NCBI GenBank assembly: GCA_005889445.1
Contig: VBGS01000010.1
Coordinates: forward strand, 1-14,134
Length of the DNA: 14,134 bases
Direction: 5' to 3'
Source: Chloroflexota bacterium
GTDB taxonomy: Bacteria > Chloroflexota > Limnocylindria > P2-11E
The notes below the pieces were generated by a model. It was not told where the DNA came from and searched no databases. It worked only from the letters and a program-made list of their open reading frames with translations. The position numbers were made by a program, and so were the translations under genes. This document shows, one piece after another, positions 6,446 through 14,134 of the stretch (its first letter is position 1; each line of letters starts with the position of its first letter).

Positions 6446-6927
6446 AGATCGGCATCGGCGCCGATCATGCGGGGCAGCGTCTGAAGTCGGTCCTCCTTGA
6501 CCACATTCGCGCCGCCGGGCACACGGTCGTGCTGTTCGGACCGCCGACGACGCTCGACGACGACTATCCGCTCATCGTCGGTCCGCTCGCGGACGCCATC
6601 GCGAGTGGTGAGGTGGAGCGGGGGATCTTCACGTGCGGGTCGGGCATCGGACCGGCGGTGGCGGCGAACAAGATCCCCGGGGTGCGGGCCGCGGTCGTGG
6701 ACAACGAGTGGTCCGCGCGCGATGCGGTCGCGCACGTTGACCTCAACCTGCTCACCTTAGGCGAGCGGGTCATCGGCGAGGACCTGGCGAAGGCGATCGT
6801 CGACGCGTACCTGTCGGCTCGTGTCGAGGGCGGTCGTCATGCCCGCCGCCGCGGGCAGATCGCGAAGCTGGAAATGAGTGCTCCCGTCACTGCAGACGGC
6901 GTGAGCGGAATGGGACGTGGCCGATGA
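6442..6927 (+). CDS. rpiB: Ribose-5-phosphate isomerase B (RpiB/LacAB family)
   Basis: It interconverts ribose 5-phosphate and ribulose 5-phosphate in the pentose phosphate pathway. The protein has 161 residues. GADHAGQRLKSVL at the N-terminus contains the Asp8-His9 pair. FTCGSGIG places a Cys at residue 65, where E. coli RpiB has its catalytic Cys. NKIPGVRAAVV and LTLGERVIGEDLAKAIV follow. EGGRHARRRGQIAKLE marks the usual end, after which about 16 extra residues (MSAPVTADGVSGMGRGR) extend it. The usual HNDANVL stretch reads HVDLNLL. LacA/LacB-type sugar-phosphate isomerases share this fold, but the neighbours favour RpiB. It overlaps tsaC and glyA by ATGA on both sides, so translation is coupled along the block. 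Confidence 0.92.
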   Translation: MKIGIGADHAGQRLKSVLLDHIRAAGHTVVLFGPPTTLDDDYPLIVGPLADAIASGEVERGIFTCGSGIGPAVAANKIPGVRAAVVDNEWSARDAVAHVDLNLLTLGERVIGEDLAKAIVDAYLSARVEGGRHARRRGQIAKLEMSAPVTADGVSGMGRGR

Positions 6928-8179
6928 ACGCACTGGAAAGAGTCGACGCGGAGGTCTATGCCGCCATCGAAGGCGAGCGACGCCGGCAGGTCGAGAAGAT
7001 CGAGCTCATCGCGTCGGAGAACTACACCAGCCCCGCCGTGATGGAGGCCGTCGGCAGCGTCCTCACCAACAAGTACGCCGAGGGCTATCCCGGGCGGCGT
7101 TACTACGGCGGCTGCGAGTGGGTCGACGTCGCGGAAACGCTCGCGATCGAGCGCGCGAAGGCGCTGTTCGGAGCTGCGCACGCGAACGTGCAGCCGCACG
7201 CCGGCGCGCAGGCCAACATGGCCGCGTACGCCGCGGTCCTGAAGCCCGGCGACACCGTGCTGGGGCTCGCGCTCGACCAAGGCGGACACCTCACGCACGG
7301 ATCGCCGGTGAACTTCTCGGGCAAGCTGTACCACTTCGTCGCCTACGCGGTCCGCAAAGAGGACGAGCTGCTCGACTACGACGAGCTCGAGCGCCTCGCG
7401 AACGAGAACCATCCGCGGCTCATCGTCGCCGGCGCAACAGCGTACCCGCGGATCTTCGATTTCCCTCGCCTCCGTAAGATCGCCGACGCGGCCGGCGCGC
7501 TCCTGCTCGTCGACATGGCGCACTTCGCGGGCCTCGTGGCGGCGGGGGAGCACCCCACCCCGGTGGGGTACGCGCAGATCGTGACGACGACGACGCACAA
7601 AACACTGCGCGGGCCGCGCGGCGGGATGATCCTCTGCGACGCGGAATACGCGAAGGCCATCGACAGCGCGGTCTTCCCGAATGTTCAGGGCGGCCCGCTC
7701 ATGCATGTGATCGCCGGCAAGGCGGTGATGCTCAAGGAGGCCGCGACGCCGGAGTTCCGCGGCTACGCGAAGCAGATCCGCACGAACGCGCGCACCCTCG
7801 CGGCCGCGCTCGCCACGGCGGGGCTGCGGATCGTGTCGGGCGGCACCGACAACCATCTGATGCTCGTCGACGTGCGTCCGCTCGGGCTGACCGGAAAGCA
7901 GGCTGAGAAGGCGCTCGACGCGGTCGGGATCACGGTGAACAAGAACACGATCCCCTACGACCCGCAGAAGCCCGGCATCGCCTCGGGGATCCGCATCGGG
8001 ACGCCCGCGATCACCACGCGCGGGATGAAGGACGCGGAGATGGAGCGGATCGGCGCGCTCATCGGCCGCATCCTGCAGGCGAAGGGAGACGAGTCCGTCG
8101 CGAAGGACGTCGCCTCCGAGGTCCTCGACCTCACGCGCCGTTACCCGGTGCCGGGGATCACTCTCGAAAAGGTGAACGC

Positions 8180-8183
<4 letters not shown>
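6924..8183 (+). CDS. glyA: Serine hydroxymethyltransferase
   Basis: This PLP enzyme converts serine and tetrahydrofolate to glycine and 5,10-methylene-tetrahydrofolate, the main source of one-carbon units. The protein has 419 residues, near the usual 417-430. IELIASENYTS and NKYAEGYPGRRYYGG form the conserved N-terminal substrate region. GGHLTHGSPVN contains the cofactor-stacking histidine. VDMAHFAGLVAAGEHP precedes the PLP lysine motif TTTTHKTLRGPRGG (Lys226). The end has GIRIGTPAITTRGM. No key residue is missing. The ATG overlaps the rpiB stop as ATGA. The stop overlaps a CTG that is the likely start of upp. The rpiB-glyA-upp order is also found in Bacillus, where the block leads to the atp operon. 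Confidence 0.98.
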
Positions 8184-8805
<622 letters not shown>

Positions 8806-8809
<4 letters not shown>

Positions 8810-9060
8810 AAGCCTTCGGTGACCGGGTAGATCTCGTCGGCCACGAGGCCGTGCGCTTCCTTGTGCACCTTGTTCGCGGCGTCAGGGCTCGGCGCGTCGA
8901 CGAGGCAGAAGATCTTCCCGTTCTTCTCGTCGAACCAGTAACGCAGGTACTGCACCCCGTACTTGCCCTGGGTCCTCACGTCGGCCATGTGCGCGTCGGC
9001 GACGTCCTTCGCCTTTGTCCCCTCGGGTGCTTTCTTGTGCACGTCCATGTAGAGCGGCAT
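8806..9060 (-). CDS. DUF4242 family small protein (putative metal-binding)
   Basis: An 84-residue protein matching DUF4242, a ferredoxin-like-fold family that includes a nickel-binding Streptomyces protein. It begins MPLYMDVHKKAPEGTKAKD, then shows DVADAHMADVRTQGKYGV, a core YLRYWFDEKNGKIFCLVDAP, and ends AANKVHKEAHGLVADEIYPV. The histidines at HK, AHMAD, VHKEAHG are candidate ligands. Its function is unknown; sensing or metal storage are only guesses. The ATG at 9060 has a strong Shine-Dalgarno (AAGGAG at 9073-9068, 7-nt spacer), unlike most genes here. It is a single-gene minus-strand unit: convergent with upp on a shared CTAG and divergent from the GT4 gene. Confidence 0.88.
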
Positions 9061-9112
9061 CGTTGGTCTCCTTCTCTCGCTGCTGTCTCGCTACTTCTAG
9101 GCCTTGGCTTCC

Positions 9113-9161
9113 AGACTCCGAGCCTAGCCCTCGCGCTCGAGGGAGGCCGGAGGAGGAGTCT
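9113..9161. repeat. Large imperfect inverted repeat between the DUF4242 and GT4 genes
   Basis: The outer arms AGACTCC (9113-9119) and GGAGTCT (9155-9161) are perfect reverse complements. An inner hairpin CCCTCG (9128-9133), loop CGCT, CGAGGG (9138-9143) is also perfect, extended by CCT/AGG with a 2-nt bulge. It lies in the 183-bp divergent intergenic region. It is palindromic on both strands, so it could be a dimeric-regulator operator or an RNA hairpin in the leader of either gene. Confidence 0.5.
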
Positions 9162-9230
9162 GACGCCCACGGGCGACCGCCGGATCTAAGAAGGCGCTCC
9201 GCGCTGGAACGGGGTATGCGATGCAGGCGG

Positions 9231-9236
9231 TATCGT
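9231..9236 (+). promoter_or_regulatory. Probable -10 box (TATCGT) for a leaderless GT4 transcript
   Basis: TATCGT ends 7 nt before the ATG at 9244, and no Shine-Dalgarno is present there. It has the same sequence as the box in front of ilvA. This spacing chose 9244 rather than the in-frame GTG at 9235, which sits inside the box. Confidence 0.5.
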
Positions 9237-9243
9237 GCCGGCG

Positions 9244-10344
9244 ATGTCCTCCACCGCGATTCTCCTCGTGGGAAGCACGCTCCTCGCCTTCGTGCTGGCC
9301 GCCCTCGCGACACCACTTGTGGGTGCGTTCGCCCGGCGCCTTGGCATGCTCGACGTGCCGGGCGGCCGGCGGCGGCATCCCCGACCCATCCCGCGGCCGG
9401 GCGGTCTCGCGATCGCGGTCGCGTTCGGACTCGCCATCTTCAGCTTCTGGCTCGTCGATCGTGTCGCTGGCGGACCGTTCCTGATACCTGAGGAGGTCCG
9501 TTCGCCGCGGTTCACGCTCACCGCGATCGCCGCGCTCCTTGGGATGAGCGTCGGCCTCATCGACGACGTGCTCGAGCTTCGCGCGCGCTGGCAGTTCCTC
9601 GGCCTGTTCATCGTCGCGGCGATCATCGTCGCGGCGGGGATCCACATCGACTTCGTCAACGATCCGACCTCGGATCAGCTGGTCGAGCTCGCGTTCCCGA
9701 TCTCGGTCGCGTTCACGATGTTCTGGATCGTCGGGATGAACGTCGCGCTGAATTTCATCGACGGCCTCGATGGACTCGCAGCAGGCGTCGCCGCGATCGC
9801 GGCGGTCACGCTCGGCGGGCTTGCGCTGCTGCCGCAGGTCTCCGAGCCGTTCGTCGCGTGGATGGGCTTCTCGCTCGCGGGCGCGATCGCCGGCTTTCTT
9901 CTGTTCAACTTCCATCCGGCGCGACTGTTCCTCGGGACCACGGGCGTCGCGTTCCTCGGAACGATGCTCGCGGTCCTCTCCATCTTCGGGACCGCCAAGG
10001 TCGCGGCGGCGCTCCTCGTGCTCGGCGTGCCGATCATCGACACGTTCTATGTGTTCGTGCGCCGCATGCTCGCCGGACGGCCGCCGTTCGCGCCGGACCG
10101 CGGGCACTTCCATCACCGGCTGCTCGACGTCGGGCTGACGCATCAGCAGGCCGTTCTGCTGATCTACCTGATGACCGCGGCGCTCGGGACCCTCGCCTTC
10201 ATCACGAGCGGGCGCGGGCAGCTCATGTCGTTCATCGCGCTGATGATCCTGCTCGCGGTCCTGGTGATGGGCCTCGCGCAGCGGAGCAGCAAGGCCGAGG
10301 AGCTCGACCCCAGCCTTTACGGAGAGGAAGCCGACCGCTTCTAG
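9244..10344 (+). CDS. Polyprenyl-phosphate GlcNAc-1-phosphate transferase (MraY/WecA/TagO superfamily, GT4)
   Basis: An integral membrane enzyme of 366 residues that would transfer a HexNAc-1-phosphate from a UDP-sugar to undecaprenyl phosphate, starting an envelope glycan. Many hydrophobic helices are visible (for example residues 5-28, 53-71, 92-104, 117-133, 184-196, 210-222, 254-270). RRHPRPIPRPGG and GLIDDVLEL (Asp107-Asp108) are the early motifs. NFIDGLDGLAAG (170-181) is the central one, and DRGHFHHRLLD (285-295) the WecA-type histidine motif. The next motif is unusual: where MraY/WecA have GD[SV/T]GS with a Mg-binding Asp, this protein has FLGTTGVAFLG (229-239). The HHR motif favours WecA/TagO-like enzymes over MraY. 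I am not certain of the sugar. The start at 9244 fits a leaderless TATCGT box. Confidence 0.9.
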   Translation: MSSTAILLVGSTLLAFVLAALATPLVGAFARRLGMLDVPGGRRRHPRPIPRPGGLAIAVAFGLAIFSFWLVDRVAGGPFLIPEEVRSPRFTLTAIAALLGMSVGLIDDVLELRARWQFLGLFIVAAIIVAAGIHIDFVNDPTSDQLVELAFPISVAFTMFWIVGMNVALNFIDGLDGLAAGVAAIAAVTLGGLALLPQVSEPFVAWMGFSLAGAIAGFLLFNFHPARLFLGTTGVAFLGTMLAVLSIFGTAKVAAALLVLGVPIIDTFYVFVRRMLAGRPPFAPDRGHFHHRLLDVGLTHQQAVLLIYLMTAALGTLAFITSGRGQLMSFIALMILLAVLVMGLAQRSSKAEELDPSLYGEEADRF

Positions 10345-10350
10345 CGTTCG

Positions 10351-11156
10351 ATGCCGAAGAGAAAGGCGAAGCTGCTCGTCGGGACCTGCTCCTGGACCGA
10401 TCCGACGCTCGTCGAATCGGGCTGGTACCCCGAGCGGGTCAAGGACAATCCCGAGAAGCGTCTGGGGTACTACGCGGAGCGCTTCCCGGTCGTCGAGAAC
10501 GACGCGTCGTATTACGCCCTGCCGTCGCAGAAGCAGGCGCAGCTCTGGGCCGAGCGGACCCCCGACGAGTTCGTCATGAATTTCAAGGCGTTCGCCACCC
10601 TCACCACCCATCACACCGACCCGAAGCGACTGCCCAAGGACGTCCGTGAGGCCCTTTCTAAGGAGGCGCAGGCAAAGAAGCGCGTCTACCCCAAGGATTT
10701 CCCGAAGGACGCGCGCGAGGAGCTGTTCGCGCGCTACTGGGTCGGCCTCGAGCCGCTCCGGAAAGCTGGAAAGCTGGGGGCGATCCTGCTCCAGTACCCC
10801 GACTGGTTCGCGATCTCGCGCGCGAACAAAGACGAGATCGTCCGCGCGCGCGAGCTCCTACCCGACGATCGGCTCGCGGTCGAGTTTCGGAACGCGACCT
10901 GGATGAGCGAGCGGAATCGCGAGGAGACTCTGGGCTTCCTCCGGGAGCACGGCCTGACATACACCGCTGGAAGAAGCCCGGCCTCACCGCCGCCGAGCGG
11001 TTCGACTACCTGTATTCGAAGAAGGAGCTGGCCGAGTGGGTCCCGAAGATCGAGGAGATGGCGAGCGACGCCAAGGAAGTGCACCTGCTCATGAACAACT
11101 GTTACGGCGACAAGGCCGTGACCAACGCTGCGCAGCTTGCGGAGCTCCTTCGGTGA
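10351..11156 (+). pseudogene. DUF72 (YecE-like) protein with internal deletion and frame change
   Basis: DUF72 proteins form a TIM-barrel family of unknown function. The N-terminal part is clear: KLLVGTCSWTDPTLVESGWY, then RFPVVENDASYYALPS, FVMNFKAFATLTTHH, GAILLQYPDWF and LAVEFRNATWM, to REHGLTYT at about residue 204. The family should then show a VDEP block and RFHGRN before a tryptophan. Instead the frame changes. From 10965 another frame reads WKKPGLTAAERFDYLYSKKE, then EWVPKIEEMASDAKEVHLLM and NNCYGDKAVTNAAQLAELLR to TGA 11154-11156, the true C-terminus. About 35 residues (roughly 100 bp, not a multiple of three) are missing at 10963-10968. Without repair the frame ends at 11094 in nonsense. 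The start lies 6 nt after the GT4 stop. Confidence 0.85.
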
Positions 11157-11164
11157 CCTCCGCC

Positions 11165-11170
11165 TAGCAT
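11165..11170 (+). promoter_or_regulatory. Probable -10 box (TAGCAT) for a leaderless S9-peptidase transcript
   Basis: TAGCAT ends 8 nt before the GTG at 11179, with no Shine-Dalgarno, matching the TANNNT arrangement at three other gene starts in the window. The last codon of the DUF72 gene lies just upstream. Confidence 0.45.
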
Positions 11171-11178
11171 CGGCACCC

Positions 11179-13020
11179 GTGCCCCGCTACCGGCCCCTGA
11201 GCGACTTCCACCCGCGCGAGCGGCTCGCGCAGGTGCCGCACACCACCCGTCGCTTCGCGTGCCGTTCGGCGCTCGCGCTCTCGCCCGACGGCGCGACACT
11301 CGCGGTCGTCTCCGACCAGGGCGCGGGGACCTACGAGGCGTGGACCGTTGGGGCCACCGGCGGCACACCGCAGCGCGCGATCACGACCCCGGACCACGCC
11401 GTGCGAAGCCTCTGCTGGAGCGCCAGCGGTGAGCTCGTCGCCGCCGCCGATCGCGGCGGGACCGAGCTCCATCAGCTGTACGTCCGTCATCCGGACGGCC
11501 CGAGCTCGCCGCTCTCGGTCGATCCGCGCGGCCGGGTCCAGCGGCTGCTCTCGTGGAACGCGGGGTCGCCCGATGGCAAGCTCGTTGCCTTCTCGAGCAA
11601 CGCCCGGGCCGCGGCCGACATGGATGTCGTCATCGTCGACCTCGCGTCGCGCGCGGAGCGGACGCTCCTCGCCGCGCCCGCCTGGCATGTGGTCGGCGGC
11701 TGGTCACCCGACGGGTCGTCGCTGCTGGTGATGCGCGTCCTCGACAACACCACGCAGGACCTTCTCATCGTCGACCCACGAAGTGGCGCGTCCCGCGACA
11801 TCACCGTGCATCAAGAGGATGTCTCCCATGTCCCCGCCGGCTGGGCCAGTGATGGCCGGCCGCTCGTGATCACCGACGAGGGCAGCGATCATCTCTGGCT
11901 GGGCTCGATCGATCCTGGGTCCGGGACGATCGAGCCGATCGATCGTCCGTCATGGGACGTGGAGCTCGCGGCGTCGTCAGCTGACGGCCGCGTGCAGATC
12001 TGGTCGGTGAACGAGGACGGTTACTCGCTCCTGCGCTGGCGTGCCCGCGGCGGCGGCCTTCGCGAGCGGTCGCTCGACGGAGGCGTGTGCGAGGACCTGG
12101 TCCTCTCGGCGAATGGGTCGCGCGCCGCGTTCGTCCGCCTCTCGTCGACGGAGCCGTGGCAGGTCTGGACGCTCGACGTCGAAACCGGCGTCGCGCGGGT
12201 CGCGCTGACTTCTTCGCTCGCGGTGCCCCCGGAGGAGCTCGTCGAGCCCGAGCTCATCCGGATCCCCGCGGCAGACGGCGCGATCCCGTGCTTCGTGTAC
12301 CGCCCGAAACGAGCACGCGGCAAGGTGCCGGCCGTGCTCTATCCGCACGGCGGGCCGGAAGGGCAGTCGCGTCCGGCGTTCGGAGCCCATCTGACGCATC
12401 TTGCCGCGCTCGTCGATCGCGGGATCGCGCTGGTCGTCCCGAACATCCACGGGTCCACGGGGTACGGTCGCGGCTGGCAGGCCGCGATCCACCGGGACTG
12501 GGGCGGCATCGATCTGCGCGACCTGCGCGCGGTCACCGCGTGGATGACCCAGCAGCGCGAGCTCGACCGCGAGCGACTGGCGGTCTACGGCGGGTCGTAC
12601 GGCGGATTCGCGACGCTCCTGTGCGTGACGCAGATGCCCGACGTCTGGCGCTGCGCGGTCGACGTGTTCGGTGTCGCGAACCTGGTGACGATGCTCGAGA
12701 ACGCGCAGCCCAACTGGCGGCGGTTCCTCGGTCGATGGATCGGCGATCTCGAGACCGATCGCGCCAGGCTGATCGAGCGCTCGCCGATCACGCACATCGA
12801 CAAGGTCCGCTGCCCGATGCTCATCCTTCAGGGAACGAACGACCCGCGCGTGCCGCAGGAGGAGTCCGATCAGGTCGTCGAGCGACTGCGTGCGCTCGGT
12901 CGTCGTGTCGAGTACGTCGTCTATCCGGACGAAGGCCACGGGTTCACCCACCGTGCGAACGCCGAGGACGCCTATGGACGGATCGTGGACTTCCTGACGA
13001 CGGAGCTTCTGGGAAGCTAG
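11179..13020 (+). CDS. S9-family (prolyl oligopeptidase / acylaminoacyl peptidase) serine peptidase
   Basis: A 613-residue cytoplasmic peptidase with no signal sequence. Residues about 30-340 form a beta-propeller with repeated SPDG-type blades (ALSPDGATLAVVS, GSPDGKLVAFSS, GWSPDGSSLLVM). The propeller gates access to short peptides. The alpha/beta-hydrolase domain begins near residue 355. HGGP (390-393) is the oxyanion region, GGSYGGF (471-477) the nucleophile elbow with Ser473. GTNDPRVP places Asp555 and DEGHGF places His587, completing the triad. The architecture fits acylaminoacyl or dipeptidyl peptidases; the exact specificity cannot be read from sequence. The GTG at 11179 (MPRYRPLSDFHPRERL) is preferred over an in-frame start at 11137 inside the DUF72 gene, because of the TAGCAT box 8 nt upstream. 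It ends on a CTAG shared with the convergent lipoprotein gene. Confidence 0.95.
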   Translation: MPRYRPLSDFHPRERLAQVPHTTRRFACRSALALSPDGATLAVVSDQGAGTYEAWTVGATGGTPQRAITTPDHAVRSLCWSASGELVAAADRGGTELHQLYVRHPDGPSSPLSVDPRGRVQRLLSWNAGSPDGKLVAFSSNARAAADMDVVIVDLASRAERTLLAAPAWHVVGGWSPDGSSLLVMRVLDNTTQDLLIVDPRSGASRDITVHQEDVSHVPAGWASDGRPLVITDEGSDHLWLGSIDPGSGTIEPIDRPSWDVELAASSADGRVQIWSVNEDGYSLLRWRARGGGLRERSLDGGVCEDLVLSANGSRAAFVRLSSTEPWQVWTLDVETGVARVALTSSLAVPPEELVEPELIRIPAADGAIPCFVYRPKRARGKVPAVLYPHGGPEGQSRPAFGAHLTHLAALVDRGIALVVPNIHGSTGYGRGWQAAIHRDWGGIDLRDLRAVTAWMTQQRELDRERLAVYGGSYGGFATLLCVTQMPDVWRCAVDVFGVANLVTMLENAQPNWRRFLGRWIGDLETDRARLIERSPITHIDKVRCPMLILQGTNDPRVPQEESDQVVERLRALGRRVEYVVYPDEGHGFTHRANAEDAYGRIVDFLTTELLGS

Positions 13021-14060
13021 CGGCCGAAGAGCGTCGACCCGAGCGGAACCCCGTTCGCCCAGTACATGCCGGTCGCGCCAGCCGGGAGCACGTCGAACGT
13101 CGCGCCGCCGGTGTAGGGGACGAGCTCCGCGCTCGTCACGATCGCGCCGTCGTAGCGGTCGCCGGCGGCGAGGTCGCCGACTGGTTGACCGTCAGCCGCG
13201 GGATGTCCAGGAGACACGTTCACCGTCCGCCCGTCGGCGAGAACAAGGTGCACGACGCGGTGCGTCGAGGGCACCGGCGTGCTGCCGATCATGACGAGCG
13301 GAGCGGACACGCGCGCGCCGCTTTCATCCGTGGTCAGCACGACGTCACCGATCCGGAGGTCCTCCACCGCAACCTCCCCCGAGGGTGTCGCGATGCGCGT
13401 CCCACGGGCGAGACAGATCGGGCACGGAGGCGGCCCACTCGGTGTCGCGCTCGCGACCGTGATGGTGCCCCGCTGATCGATCGTCCCGTCAACGCGCGTG
13501 CCCTGCTGTGTCGACGGCGACCCAAAGACCCCGGTGAAATGGAATCCCGCGCTCACTGGCTCGAGACGGATCGCGTTCAGCATCTTCCAGTCGCGGTAGA
13601 TCGCGAGCTCCTGCTCTTTCGTATACGAGCTCGCGGGCGCGATGCCCAGGTGGGAGAGGATCGCGCTGAACGTGGGCGCGTCCTGTTGGATCGCTGGGAG
13701 CCGCTCGTGCGCCAGCGCTTGCTCGTCGGCGCGCGCGACCGGGTAGTAGTCGGGGTCGCAGAACAGGAGCCGACCGAACCGGTCGACGATGCGGTACTTG
13801 AGCTGCGCCTGGGTCAGCCCCCCGGGCGCCGGGCTGGGTGTGGTCGTCGGCGCCGGCGTCGGGCTGGGCGGGAGCGTGCCCGTGATGGGCGGGGTCGTGC
13901 CGATGACCGTGATCGCCGTCGCCGTGACCGTCCCCGCCGGCGCCACGGTCGCGCTCTCGGCGGCCGAGGCGCTCGGTGAGGGCGAGGCGGTGTCCAGCGT
14001 CGCCGCGCCACCGCAGGCGGCGACGGCGACACACGCGAGCGCCAGCGTCAGGATGCGCAT
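13017..14060 (-). CDS. Lipoprotein with C-terminal Hint (hedgehog/intein-type) domain
   Basis: A 347-residue exported protein. MRILTLALACVAVAACGG is a lipoprotein signal with lipobox VAAC (Cys16). A Ser/Thr/Pro/Ala-rich linker fills about 20-80, as in surface-anchored proteins. Residues 81-205 are an unassigned domain (QLKYRIVDRFGRLLFCDPDY, YTKEQELAIYRDWKMLNAI, GFHFTGVFG). From Cys216 a Hint domain follows: CLARGTRIATPSGEVAVEDL, RIGDVVLTT, then VVHLVLADGRTVNVSPGHPA, with His286 where inteins have their block-B histidine. It closes with TFDVLPAGATGMYWANGVPL. No endonuclease insert or terminal HN-Cys/Ser/Thr exists, so splicing is unlikely, but self-cleavage before Cys216 is possible. Cys213-Pro-Ile-Cys216 forms a CxxC. 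The ATG lacks a clear Shine-Dalgarno. The middle-domain function is unknown. Confidence 0.82.
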   Translation of the reverse strand: MRILTLALACVAVAACGGAATLDTASPSPSASAAESATVAPAGTVTATAITVIGTTPPITGTLPPSPTPAPTTTPSPAPGGLTQAQLKYRIVDRFGRLLFCDPDYYPVARADEQALAHERLPAIQQDAPTFSAILSHLGIAPASSYTKEQELAIYRDWKMLNAIRLEPVSAGFHFTGVFGSPSTQQGTRVDGTIDQRGTITVASATPSGPPPCPICLARGTRIATPSGEVAVEDLRIGDVVLTTDESGARVSAPLVMIGSTPVPSTHRVVHLVLADGRTVNVSPGHPAADGQPVGDLAAGDRYDGAIVTSAELVPYTGGATFDVLPAGATGMYWANGVPLGSTLFGR

Positions 14061-14066
14061 GTCTTA

Positions 14067-14094
14067 GGAACGGCGGACCGGGGCGGTCGGTTCC
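14067..14094. promoter_or_regulatory. Inverted repeat in the leader of the Hint-lipoprotein gene
   Basis: GACCG (14076-14080) and CGGTC (14084-14088) flank a GGG loop. The outer arms GGAAC (14067-14071) and GTTCC (14090-14094) are also complementary. It begins 7 bases before the ATG on the minus strand and could be an operator or a translation-hindering hairpin. A TATGTA on the minus strand further upstream, around 14118-14123, is a possible -10 box. Confidence 0.35.
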
Positions 14095-14134
14095 CGCCTG
14101 CCCGGTTTGCGACGCCGTACATACCGCGTGGCGT

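Noticed and set aside
9124..10614. 496-residue minus-strand open frame opposite the GT4 gene
   Set aside because: Charged, repetitive Arg/Glu/Asp sequence typical of antisense to a membrane protein in high-GC DNA.
13369..13419. Splicing intein in the lipoprotein
   Set aside because: There is no C-terminal HN plus Cys/Ser/Thr junction, no endonuclease domain, and the Hint domain runs to the protein end without a C-extein.
12087..13979. 630-residue plus-strand open frame crossing the S9 peptidase end and the Hint-lipoprotein gene
   Set aside because: It is off-frame within the S9 peptidase and antisense to the lipoprotein; no domain is recognisable.

Overview
The window is a gene-dense piece of a high-GC bacterial chromosome, about two-thirds G+C by eye. 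It has no phage, transposon, CRISPR array, tRNA or rRNA that I can see. Two things suggest Chloroflexota or a neighbouring high-GC phylum, though this is inference only. One is the conserved order prmC ... tsaC-rpiB-glyA-upp ... polyprenyl-phosphate GlcNAc-1-P transferase. The other is a recurring leaderless-start signature: a TANNNT box 7-8 nt before a GTG or ATG. No gap between genes exceeds 300 bases; the longest, 9061-9243, holds a large inverted repeat.

Layout. Positions 1-3885 form a minus-strand operon read leftwards: ilvA-like Ser/Thr dehydratase, YjbQ-family protein, TldD, then TldE/PmbA, which runs off the left edge. The joins are ATGA (ilvA/yjbQ) and GTGA (tldD/tldE) overlaps. From 3909 rightwards lie prmC, a small zinc-finger-like protein, a cold-shock protein and a GNAT acetyltransferase. 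Then comes the tightly coupled block tsaC-rpiB-glyA-upp (5852-8809), joined by ATGA, ATGA and CTGA overlaps. A convergent DUF4242 gene (8806-9060) and a divergent MraY/WecA-type membrane glycosyltransferase (9244-10344) follow. Next are a broken DUF72 gene, an S9-family peptidase (11179-13020), and a convergent lipoprotein with a C-terminal Hint (hedgehog/intein-type) domain (13017-14060).

Functional themes. The central block is housekeeping: release-factor methylation (PrmC), tRNA t6A synthesis (TsaC), pentose phosphate isomerisation (RpiB), serine/glycine and one-carbon metabolism (GlyA), uracil salvage (Upp) and the first membrane step of a cell-envelope glycan (GT4). The flanks carry proteolysis genes (TldD/TldE, S9 peptidase) and an exported self-processing-type lipoprotein.

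Points of most interest: the Hint-domain lipoprotein; a GT4 enzyme whose usual GD[ST]G motif reads GTTG; an exact 268-bp tandem duplication that frameshifts tldE; a frame break near the end of tldD and an internal deletion in the DUF72 gene; overlapping divergent leaderless promoters between ilvA and prmC; two convergent gene pairs that each share one CTAG as both stop codons; a structured leader with alternative pairing next to the zinc-finger/cold-shock pair; and a probable CTG start for upp. Three broken reading frames in 14 kb could be real decay or draft-assembly errors, and the sequence alone cannot decide.
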